5,293 nucleotides of DNA from Alphaproteobacteria bacterium UBA7488 (GCA_002477185.1 DLOI01000081.1:5925-11217), one strand, 5' to 3'. Counted from the first letter of the stretch, positions 1-4,656 are shown. Translations and numbers: made by a program. Notes: generated from the sequence alone by a model not told the origin.

Positions 1-555
1 CTTTAATTCTCCCGCCGTTTCAATATAAGGCAACAATGTTAAAAAGACAATACAAACATTTTCACGGCCGACATCATTGGCAAACTGGCGAATCGCTTCC
101 AACATTAAAACGCCTTCCATATCGCCGACCGTACCGCCCAATTCATATAAAACAAAATCTTCAGTTACATCCGAACGGATAAAATCTTTGATTTCGTTCG
201 TTACATGCGGGATAGCTTGAACCGTTGCACCCAAATAATCGCCGTGGCGTTCCTTCTGCAAAACATTAAAATAAATGCGTCCGCCGGAAATACTGTCCGT
301 TTTGCGGCAATCGACATCCGTAAAACGTTCATAGTGCCCTAAATCCAAATCCGTTTCGGCCCCGTCATTTGTGACAAAGACTTCACCATGTTGATAAGGT
401 GACATCGTGCCGGGATCAACATTCAAATATGGGTCCATTTTGCGCATGCGAACGGAATATCCACGGGATTTTAACAGTGAGCCAATGGCTGCCGATGCGA
501 TGCCCTTGCCTAATGAAGAAACAACACCGCCCAAAATGAAAACATATTTTGTCAT
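1..555 (-). CDS. pyrG: CTP synthase, N-terminal 185 residues (partial)
   Basis: CTP synthase aminates UTP to CTP using ATP and glutamine; it is cytosolic and is the last step of pyrimidine nucleotide synthesis. The visible part is most of the synthetase (amidoligase) domain. The P-loop [10 protein letters not shown] lies at residues 9-18 with Lys17. [13 protein letters not shown] follows at 41-53, then [15 protein letters not shown] at 64-78 with Asp71, and [10 protein letters not shown] at 138-147 with Glu138. Asp71 and Glu138 match the Mg-binding Asp72 and Glu140 of the E. coli enzyme. The frame is still open at base 1, so the rest of this domain and the glutaminase domain lie outside the window. 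The ATG at 555 is chosen because the protein starts [10 protein letters not shown] like its relatives, and AAGGA lies 7 nt upstream (563-567). The wording is closest to alphaproteobacterial PyrG. No secG, a frequent upstream neighbour in alphaproteobacteria, is present before it. Confidence 0.97.
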   Translation of the reverse strand, partial: MTKYVFILGGVVSSLGKGIASAAIGSLLKSRGYSVRMRKMDPYLNVDPGTMSPYQHGEVFVTNDGAETDLDLGHYERFTDVDCRKTDSISGGRIYFNVLQKERHGDYLGATVQAIPHVTNEIKDFIRSDVTEDFVLYELGGTVGDMEGVLMLEAIRQFANDVGRENVCIVFLTLLPYIETAGELK

Positions 556-640
556 GAAACTTTCCTTTTTTTTATAATATGGAACCGTTTAGGTTCATCG
601 TCCGAAAAATCCGACTTTAAAATTAATACCTTACTTCTAT

Positions 641-660
641 AAAAAAAGCCTCAAAAAGGC
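641..660 (-). terminator. Weak terminator-like hairpin upstream of pyrG
   Basis: On the minus strand, GCCT, a TTTTG loop and AGGC form a 4-bp stem followed directly by seven T. The shape is that of an intrinsic terminator, but the stem is short. It lies in the pyrG upstream region and there is no minus-strand gene end just before it. It could be an attenuator in the pyrG leader, a backstop for transcripts from the acetyltransferase gene, or chance. The same stretch also contains a poor promoter candidate (TTGCCT, 15-nt spacer, TATAGA). A second small inverted repeat, GAACC-GTTTA-GGTTC, lies at 582-596 between this hairpin and the pyrG start. Confidence 0.35.
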
Positions 661-695
661 AAGTAAAAAAGGTGCAATTTTTGCAATTAAATTTC

Positions 696-725
696 TTGAC
701 TTTTGATATGAATATATGCTAAAAG
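696..725 (+). promoter_or_regulatory. Promoter of tRNA-Thr
   Basis: TTGACT at 696-701 is a near-consensus -35 box placed correctly for the tRNA. The -10 box is less clear. TAAAAG at 720-725 (18-nt spacer, preceded by TG at 717-718) would start transcription a few bases before G738. The better-looking TATGCT at 715-720 is only 13 nt from the -35 box. The -35 call is firmer than the -10 call. Confidence 0.5.
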
Positions 726-737
726 GAATATCCCTAA

Positions 738-812
738 GCCGCTGTAGCGTAGTGGTAGCGCACCTCCTTGGTAAGGAGGGGGTCGTGGGTCCGATTCCCA
801 CCAGCGGCACCA
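738..812 (+). tRNA. tRNA-Thr (anticodon GGT), CCA encoded
   Basis: The cloverleaf is complete. The acceptor stem is GCCGCTG (738-744) with CAGCGGC (802-808), a perfect 7 bp. The D arm is 747-761 with loop AGTGGTA. The anticodon stem is CCTCC/GGAGG around loop TTGGTAA, giving anticodon GGT at 770-772. The variable loop GGGTC is at 780-784. The T stem is GTGGG/CCCAC (785-801). The discriminator is A809 and the CCA at 810-812 is encoded in the DNA. It reads the threonine codons ACC and ACT. One oddity is that the T loop is TCCGATT, with C at position 55 where nearly all tRNAs have the U that becomes pseudouridine. The gene has its own promoter and terminator and lies between divergent pyrG and convergent acetyltransferase genes. 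Confidence 0.97.
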
Positions 813-823
813 TTTTTAAGATT

Positions 824-850
824 TCCGCATTTGTTGCGGATTTTTTCTTT
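824..850 (+). terminator. Intrinsic terminator of tRNA-Thr
   Basis: TCCGCA (824-829), loop TTTGT and TGCGGA (835-840) form a 6-bp stem followed by TTTTTTCTTT. It begins 12 bases after the tRNA 3' end. On the opposite strand the stem is followed by AATCTT, so it is a poor terminator for the convergent acetyltransferase gene. Confidence 0.85.
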
Positions 851-944
851 TTATACAATCACTTATTTAGTCCGATTTTGGATGTTCTGAAAACAGCAAT
901 TTTTGCGAAATTATTGGACTTTTACTTTCATTTCTAAACAAGTG

Positions 945-1499
945 CTATTTTGGGGCATTATACTCAGATTTCAGTTTTGAAAAAACATTCCTGTCTCTAA
1001 AGCGTTTATTCGGTTCTGAATAGATGTCTTGTCTTAAAATCCTCTCAAGTTTATATCCTAATGTTTGGGGAATTTTGGCGGATTTGACGTTTAGAACATC
1101 CGTATGAATAACAATCCGATTAAAACCATTGTCAAATAATTCTTTTTCAATGATTTTTACAGCTTCAGTCATATATCCATTGCCTGTATGGTCAGTATCC
1201 AACCAATAACCGATTTCAGCACGTTTATGTTGCCAAGCTACATTTATCACACTGATTAAACCGATAAAGATGTCTTCAAGATATATGGCATACACAAATT
1301 GCGAATTGTTAGTCCAATCCGTATCAACTGTATTAAAAAAACTAAAGGCGTCTTCAATTTTATAGTCAGCAGCCCATCCAAGCCAAGGAATAAAATCTTC
1401 TTTACATCTATCAATAACATCATAAAAAGCCTGTGCCGTTTCCAAATTGCAGACCGGCCGACAAAGTTTTATTCTGTGTCCTAAAAGTACCTCTTTCAT
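945..1499 (-). CDS. GNAT-family N-acetyltransferase, RimJ/RimL-like
   Basis: This 184-residue protein has the length and layout of RimJ/RimL-type GNAT enzymes, which move acetyl from acetyl-CoA to an amino group, often a protein N-terminus or a small molecule. It opens with HRIKLCRPV (residues 8-16), the usual first strand. The central strands include AEIGYWLD (94-101). The acetyl-CoA loop and helix follow as HTGNGYMTEAVK (104-115), and the late NVKSAKIPQTLGYKLE (137-152) matches the family's N..S..v...LGF..E segment. The usual Gln/Arg at the start of the CoA loop is Thr105 here; Gly106 and Gly108 are kept. No signal peptide is seen, so it is cytosolic. The start is supported by AAGGAGA at 1504-1510, four nt upstream. 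The substrate cannot be told from sequence. It stands alone, convergent with the tRNA, between two related tRNA-end sequences (see repeat at 1820-1835). Confidence 0.9.
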   Translation of the reverse strand: MKEVLLGHRIKLCRPVCNLETAQAFYDVIDRCKEDFIPWLGWAADYKIEDAFSFFNTVDTDWTNNSQFVYAIYLEDIFIGLISVINVAWQHKRAEIGYWLDTDHTGNGYMTEAVKIIEKELFDNGFNRIVIHTDVLNVKSAKIPQTLGYKLERILRQDIYSEPNKRFRDRNVFSKLKSEYNAPK

Positions 1500-1518
1500 G
1501 ACATCTCCTTTTTAAAAT

Positions 1519-1524
1519 ATTATA
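1519..1524 (-). promoter_or_regulatory. Probable -10 box of the acetyltransferase gene
   Basis: The minus strand reads TATAAT, a perfect -10 box, 19 bases upstream of the start codon. Transcription would begin near 1512, giving a leader of about a dozen bases that still contains the ribosome binding site. No convincing -35 hexamer lies 16-18 nt further upstream. Confidence 0.45.
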
Positions 1525-1684
1525 TGCACGTAAACTACAATATTTGTTAATATTTTTCAATAACAATCATAGTAAAAAGCTCCATTTTCTTCCTAATTGC
1601 TTAAAATCCTAATAATTTTCAGTCCAATAACTGCTAAGTCACACGCACCATATAATTAAGCCCCGTTTATCGGGGGATTATTAT

Positions 1685-1762
1685 ATGGTAACGATGGTTG
1701 TAGATGAAAGGCACTCAGGTCCGAGTAGAGAGTTTGTAAAAACAAATGGAATGAGGTTTTAA
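1685..1762 (+). CDS. Possible 25-residue peptide ORF
   Basis: An ATG at 1685 opens 25 codons (MVTMVVDERHSGPS... ending KTNGMRF) and a TAA. A purine run, GGGGGA at 1672-1677, sits 7 nt upstream as a plausible ribosome binding site. The binding site and the ATG both lie in the 3' half of the 1648-1688 hairpin, so translation could be controlled by its folding. After the TAA the same frame stays open for 24 more codons (SDVTKGARFYGHKNGES, then TFPPAAP) up to TAG at 1835-1837. The segment could therefore be one small gene with an internal stop. I do not recognise the peptide; with no comparison data it may be chance. Confidence 0.25.
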   Translation: MVTMVVDERHSGPSREFVKTNGMRF

Positions 1763-1819
1763 TCAGACGTCACAAAAGGGGCCCGTTTTTATGGACATAA
1801 AAATGGGGAATCTACTTTT

Positions 1820-1835
1820 CCACCAGCAGCACCAT
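1820..1835 (+). repeat. Imperfect copy of the tRNA-Thr 3' end
   Basis: CCACCAGCAGCACCAT here matches CCACCAGCGGCACCAT at 798-813, the tRNA-Thr 3' terminus, in 15 of 16 positions and in the same orientation. A terminator follows 11 bases later, as after the real tRNA. A second copy of a tRNA 3' end downstream of the intact tRNA is what site-specific integration leaves behind. The enclosed segment of about 1 kb (813-1834) would be the remnant and holds the acetyltransferase gene. No integrase is visible. The alternative is a decayed tRNA or a tRNA-like RNA end. Confidence 0.35.
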
Positions 1836-1845
1836 AGCTTCCAGC

Positions 1846-1869
1846 CCTCAAAAATATGAGGTTTTTTTT
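1846..1869 (+). terminator. Intrinsic terminator closing the 1648-1869 unit
   Basis: CCTCA (1846-1850), a 6-base loop and TGAGG (1857-1861) are followed by eight T (1862-1869). It points to a transcript arriving from the left on the plus strand, although no conventional plus-strand gene lies between the tRNA terminator and this point. Confidence 0.7.
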
Positions 1870-1960
1870 ATTGATAAGCGCCTATGCGATTCCAATCATA
1901 GCCGTAATGAAAAATACCCAAATTAGAAAATTCCGGACTGTTTTGTGTTGATTTTGTCAT
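1868..1960 (-). CDS. Possible 30-residue peptide ORF or gene remnant
   Basis: On the minus strand an ATG at 1960 opens 30 codons ending in TAA: MTKSTQNSPEF, then SNLGIFHYGYDWNRIGAYQ. The C-terminal half is rich in aromatic residues and looks protein-like. The frame remains open for about 13 codons upstream of this ATG (KENVSLKEIQNTC), so the segment may be the end of a decayed gene. No good ribosome binding site is seen near the ATG; AGAGA lies too far upstream. The right end lies just inside the promoter region of the divergent S41 gene. I do not recognise the sequence. Confidence 0.2.
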   Translation of the reverse strand: MTKSTQNSPEFSNLGIFHYGYDWNRIGAYQ

Positions 1961-1979
1961 ACAGGTATTTTGAATCTCT

Positions 1980-2008
1980 TTTAAAGATACATTTTCCTTT
2001 TATATAAT
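1980..2008 (+). promoter_or_regulatory. Promoter of the S41 peptidase gene
   Basis: A perfect -10 box TATAAT (2003-2008) lies 17 nt after TTTAAA (1980-1985), which matches the -35 consensus at four of six positions. Transcription would begin near 2015 and leave a leader of about 96 nt before the ATG at 2111. Confidence 0.55.
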
Positions 2009-2029
2009 CTGTTAACAAAATAAGGTTTT

Positions 2030-2114
2030 GTAGTGTTTCCGAAAAACTACTTGTGTTTTTCTCAAAAAATGAGATAATAAATCATGTGAAATGGAAAGGG
2101 CTGGAGAAAAATGC
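2030..2114 (+). promoter_or_regulatory. S41 gene leader with start-site-sequestering pairing
   Basis: The leader contains three foldable elements. GTAGT/ACTAC forms a hairpin at 2030-2050. GTGTTTTTCTC (2053-2063) can pair over 11 positions, two of them G-T, with GAGAAAAATGC (2104-2114), covering most of the GGAG ribosome binding site and the start codon. Part of the same segment, TCTCA (2060-2064), can alternatively pair with TGAGA (2070-2074) across a five-A loop. The last two foldings exclude each other, so the leader could switch between closed and open states. The closed stem is A-T rich, which would make it easy to melt. The pairing is seen in the sequence; regulation is inferred. Confidence 0.35.
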
Positions 2115-2143
2115 TTAAAAAAAATTTTAATGAGATAATAAAT
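2068..2143 (+). repeat. 15-nt direct repeat flanking the S41 start codon
   Basis: AATGAGATAATAAAT occurs exactly at 2068-2082 in the leader and again at 2129-2143 inside the coding region, 61 bases apart, on either side of the ATG at 2111. Both copies contain TGAGA, which can pair with TCTCA at 2060-2064. It may be a paired regulator site or the trace of a local duplication. Confidence 0.5.
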
Positions 2144-3361
2144 TCCGTCTCAGTAAATGATCTCACTGAACTAAGCAATTCCGATAAGACAAAGCTCAGT
2201 ATTGCTCTATTCGCACGGTTTATGGTTAAGGCTCATGTCGGCTGGGACGAATTTCCGGACAAACTAAAACATAAATTTTCATCAAAAATTGAACATCTAT
2301 ATCATAATCCGCCACAAAATAATCAAGAACTTGAAAAAGCGATGGAAACTATCCTTTTACGATGCATTCCGGATAATCATTGTTCTATTTTAAATGCCAA
2401 CTTCCAAAAGGTTTTATCTGAAGATGAAGCCGGATTAATTACTGACGCGGTTATTAATAAACATCCGCAAACGCACGTAGGGCAAAACACGGTTTTTACA
2501 TTACACGGCAACCCCGAATATAACATCTTAAGTTTAAGAAAAAACGGGAAAGAAGCCATCGGTATCTTTGAAAAAGATGAAAACGGGGGAAAAATCGGGA
2601 TTATTTCTTTATCTTATTGCCCGCACCCCAATGAAGTGGGATGCAATTTAAAAAATTTTATCCAAATTTTTGAAAATAATCTGAAAAATTGGGATTGTGT
2701 TATTTGGGACGTTCGAGGTAACCGTGGCGGCAACAGCTTTATCATCAGCGAAATTTCAAACAAATTATATGGGAACACCGTTCTGTTTTGCAGTTCACAA
2801 TCATTACGCATGACACCCGAAGCCAAATATTTACATAAGATTAAGTTTTCCAATCCCCAAGATACTAAAAAATTACACGAAATATACAATCATATAAAAA
2901 CACCATATTATGTAATGCCTGGCAAAGAAGAAACTCAATTTAATGCACAAAAAGGTTTTAATAAGCCGGTTTATATTATAACAGACAGACGCACAAGCTC
3001 TTCTGCGGAATATGTTTGCGGTCTATACAAACATCCGAAAGTTAAATTCGTCGGCGAACATACATGCGGTTGCGGAGAATTTGGCGATACAGTTCATTTA
3101 AGGTTGCCATGTGGCAGTATTTTACAGATGGGTGTTTGGAGATATAATATACGTTGTCAAATCAAAGAAGGAATCGGTTGGGCGCCTACACATCCTACAC
3201 CACAGGGAAAAGACGCTTATGACCAATGTTTGCAAATAGCACGCAAGGATTTAGAAAAAACATCATCAAAAGGATTAAAGAAAAGGCTTTTAAATCCGAC
3301 GCGCGATACTCAAAGTGTTCAATCTAAAGCCAATGTTGTAAAATACCCATATTCACGTTGA
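2111..3361 (+). CDS. S41-family (C-terminal-processing-like) serine peptidase
   Basis: This 416-residue protein shows the S41 peptidase fold markers in the right order. A helical N-terminal part (about 1-85) carries a D88-N-H-C motif like the D.H. of S41 proteins. WDVRGNRGGNS (199-209) is the family's DlRgN.GG oxyanion and binding loop. VYIITDRRTSSSAE (287-300) holds the probable nucleophile Ser297, three before Glu300. VGEHTCG (314-320) follows, and EGIGWAPTHPTP (353-364) replaces the usual eG.G..Pd. The Lys found about 25 residues after the Ser in CtpA/Prc is not present, so it fits the wider S41 group. No PDZ domain, signal peptide or membrane helix is evident, which is unusual because most relatives are exported. 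It has 12 cysteines and a basic C-terminal tail. GGAG lies 4 nt before the ATG. Substrate unknown; no operon partner. Confidence 0.85.
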   Translation: MLKKNFNEIINSVSVNDLTELSNSDKTKLSIALFARFMVKAHVGWDEFPDKLKHKFSSKIEHLYHNPPQNNQELEKAMETILLRCIPDNHCSILNANFQKVLSEDEAGLITDAVINKHPQTHVGQNTVFTLHGNPEYNILSLRKNGKEAIGIFEKDENGGKIGIISLSYCPHPNEVGCNLKNFIQIFENNLKNWDCVIWDVRGNRGGNSFIISEISNKLYGNTVLFCSSQSLRMTPEAKYLHKIKFSNPQDTKKLHEIYNHIKTPYYVMPGKEETQFNAQKGFNKPVYIITDRRTSSSAEYVCGLYKHPKVKFVGEHTCGCGEFGDTVHLRLPCGSILQMGVWRYNIRCQIKEGIGWAPTHPTPQGKDAYDQCLQIARKDLEKTSSKGLKKRLLNPTRDTQSVQSKANVVKYPYSR

Positions 3362-3388
3362 ATCAAGCTTTGAAAAATTGAAAAGGCG

Positions 3389-3619
3389 TTAACTGATTCC
3401 ATTTTTGTTTGAATTTTCTTTCGATTGAATTTTCCAATGTCCGTCCTTTGAAACAATTTTTTCTTCCTTGAACCATTTACGGTAATAAAATTCTGATTTT
3501 TTGCCTTCATTATAAGATGAAACAGGTCTGAAATATCCCATGACGCGTGTCCAACATTCAACTGGACAGCGCAATACCGCAAATTTCTTTAAAATATCGT
3601 TATCATTGATTTTTTTCAT
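3389..3619 (-). CDS. Stand-alone NrdD C-terminal glycyl-radical-domain protein
   Basis: This 76-residue protein matches only the last part of class III (anaerobic) ribonucleoside-triphosphate reductase. CPVEC (18-22) stands where NrdD has its second zinc-binding CxxC, but with one extra residue between the cysteines. RVMGYF (25-30) aligns with the RTCGYL glycyl-radical motif of NrdD, with Gly28 as the possible radical site. RPVSSYNEGKKSEFYYR (31-47) aligns with the RPFNAGKQKEVMAR type of C-terminus. NrdD is about 700 residues, so the catalytic barrel is absent and no NrdD remnant lies beside it. The start at 3619 is the only ATG before the conserved part; GGAAAG lies 10 nt upstream, a weak site. 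TATATA at 3649-3654 (minus) could be its -10 box. It may act as a replaceable radical subunit, as GrcA/YfiD does for pyruvate formate-lyase, or have another role. Family assignment is fairly sure; function is not. Confidence 0.7.
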   Translation of the reverse strand: MKKINDNDILKKFAVLRCPVECWTRVMGYFRPVSSYNEGKKSEFYYRKWFKEEKIVSKDGHWKIQSKENSNKNGIS

Positions 3620-3710
3620 GCCTGATATTCTTTCCGAATTCTTCCCTTTATATAAAATAAGAATATAATTACCTTTTGCAACACTCCAGTATCATTTATC
3701 GGTTGATATA

Positions 3711-4556
3711 TTACCTGCCCCCGTTTTTGGGCAGATAAACCCTTTTGCCGGTTAAAACATTGCCTTGCGTTAATACCGATTTATTACGATTATATTCTTC
3801 AGTTATTTCTTTTAATTCTTTATCCGTCGGGACAACGGCAAAATAGAGGCGACTGTTTTTCTTGACAAGTTCCAATCGGTCAGCAAATACATCTTTTATA
3901 TCTTGATATACTCTTAGTTTGGTTTCATCATCCTTAAATTGAAATAAAAGTTTATTATCCTGTTTATCATAATAAACGAAATAGTTTAGCAACAAATTTT
4001 TATAATCTTGATGAATCTTGTTATCATTACCCGGATAAGCTTTTTTATATTCATCCGTCAACACTTTTCCCATTTCTTTCATCGGGACGAAAGTCACATT
4101 CGGATATGCTTTTTGCAATTTTTCAATATGTTCGTATAAAGGAACACTCACAGCCACATATTTTATTCCACCTTGTGTTATCAGCTTATCAATCTGACCG
4201 ACAAGCACGAATAAGCCATTTTTATAAGCCGTGCCGGAAGAAGTGCCGAAAGCTGCCCCCAAAAGAGCCCGCTCATCATTGGGTATTTCATAAGGAGCCG
4301 TATGAAAAGGTTTGTCGGGGTTTATGCCATTTTCTAAAAAATTATCCAGTGTTTCAATTTGTTCTTCGAAGCTTCCTTTAGCTATACCGTGGGCATCAAA
4401 ATGTTTACCGATTTTTCCATCAACCGGATATTGGTGGTACTCTAAAAACATATCGTCACGCACGCCATGATTTTTTCCTATAATCTTGCCTGTCTCATCA
4501 AAATGATAGTTAATTCTATGAGATATAGATTTTATTTCCGATGATGTAAGTCCCAT
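3711..4556 (-). CDS. Uncharacterised 281-residue protein
   Basis: I do not recognise this protein. It has no signal peptide or membrane segment and is probably soluble. The N-terminal 60 residues are rich in His, Gly and Asp (YHFDETGKIIGKNHG, then KHFDAHGIAKGSFEEQ). A central region, NGINPDKPFHTAPYE (76-90) and GAAFGTSSGTAYKNGLFVLVG (100-120), has the look of a small alpha/beta enzyme domain, with glycines and hydroxyl residues before a strand. It continues with a strand-helix unit, GIKYVAVSVPLYEHIEKLQ (130-148). The C-terminal half is charged and helical, ending PKNGGR. The layout recalls detached C-terminal domains of polymorphic toxins or phage proteins, but that is only an impression. The ribosome binding site is weak (AGAG about 8 nt upstream); the ATG at 4556 is the first in frame. 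It lies 91 bp upstream of the NrdD-like gene on the same strand and might be transcribed with it. Confidence 0.75.
   Translation of the reverse strand: MGLTSSEIKSISHRINYHFDETGKIIGKNHGVRDDMFLEYHQYPVDGKIGKHFDAHGIAKGSFEEQIETLDNFLENGINPDKPFHTAPYEIPNDERALLGAAFGTSSGTAYKNGLFVLVGQIDKLITQGGIKYVAVSVPLYEHIEKLQKAYPNVTFVPMKEMGKVLTDEYKKAYPGNDNKIHQDYKNLLLNYFVYYDKQDNKLLFQFKDDETKLRVYQDIKDVFADRLELVKKNSRLYFAVVPTDKELKEITEEYNRNKSVLTQGNVLTGKRVYLPKNGGR
3715..3734 (-). repeat. Inverted repeat at the 3' end of the 281-residue gene
   Basis: CTGCCC (3715-3720) and GGGCAG (3729-3734) form a 6-bp GC-rich stem with an 8-base loop over the last codons of the gene. On the minus strand it is followed by GTAATATATC, which lacks a T-run, so it is not a standard intrinsic terminator. 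It could protect the mRNA 3' end or separate this gene from the NrdD-like gene downstream. Confidence 0.4.
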
Positions 4557-4610
4557 TTTATGTGCTCTGGTTTAAGAATAATTGAATTGTATAACTTATT
4601 AATTATAAAT

Positions 4611-4640
4611 ATTATATCACATCATAAAAAAATACATCAT
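4611..4640 (-). promoter_or_regulatory. -10 box and paired direct repeat upstream of the 281-residue gene
   Basis: The minus strand reads TATAAT at 4611-4616, 54 bases before the start codon at 4556. Immediately upstream lie two direct copies of ATGATGT (plus-strand ACATCAT at 4619-4625 and 4634-4640), 15 bp apart across an A-run. They occupy the spacer and -35 area, and no good -35 hexamer is visible. That arrangement would suit a regulator that represses or replaces the -35 contact. The repeats are seen; the role is inferred. Confidence 0.35.
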
Positions 4641-4656
4641 TTTTTTTGTAATTTTA

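Larger units (their letters stand above)
1648..1869 (+). ncRNA. Candidate structured RNA unit ending in a terminator
   Basis: This stretch has several independent inverted repeats on the plus strand and then a proper terminator, with no normal gene to account for it. In order: CCATATAAT (1648-1656) pairs with ATTATATGG (1680-1688), enclosing CCCCG/CGGGG (1661-1675). ACTC/GAGT is at 1713-1726 and GTTTGT/ACAAAT at 1732-1747. A strong 11-bp arm CCCGTTTTTAT/ATAAAAATGGG with one G-T pair lies at 1782-1807. A short T-arm-like hairpin precedes CCACCAGCAGCACCA at 1820-1834, which resembles a tRNA 3' end. The terminator is at 1846-1869. A perfect TATAAT lies at 1651-1656, but its -35 is poor. I do not recognise a known RNA family. 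tmRNA, SRP RNA and RNase P RNA were considered and their hallmark motifs are missing. It could instead be the leader and mRNA of a small peptide. Confidence 0.35.

Noticed and set aside
637..937. ORFs of 73 codons on both strands over the tRNA (one reading GIGPTTPSLPRRCATTT)
   Set aside because: They are translations of the tRNA gene and its terminator, a well-known annotation artefact; the tRNA cloverleaf explains the sequence.
1713..1730. SRP (4.5S) RNA, because of CAGGTCCG
   Set aside because: The conserved GGAA tetraloop and the symmetric loop that follow this motif in SRP RNA are absent.
1630..1834. tmRNA, because the segment ends in a CCA-like terminus and CTGCT at 1631-1635 could pair with AGCAG at 1825-1829
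   Set aside because: No T-loop consensus, no recognisable tag-coding segment and no typical tmRNA acceptor sequence; the alphaproteobacterial gene is circularly permuted, which this is not. A 5-bp match over this distance is weak.
3362..3388. Terminator between the convergent S41 and NrdD-like genes
   Set aside because: Only 27 bases separate the genes and I see no stem with a T-run on either strand; any termination must occur inside the opposite gene or be factor-dependent.
3319..3582. 87-codon minus-strand ORF overlapping the NrdD-like gene in another frame
   Set aside because: The conserved NrdD residues lie in the 3389-3619 frame, and this ORF also runs into the end of the convergent S41 gene.
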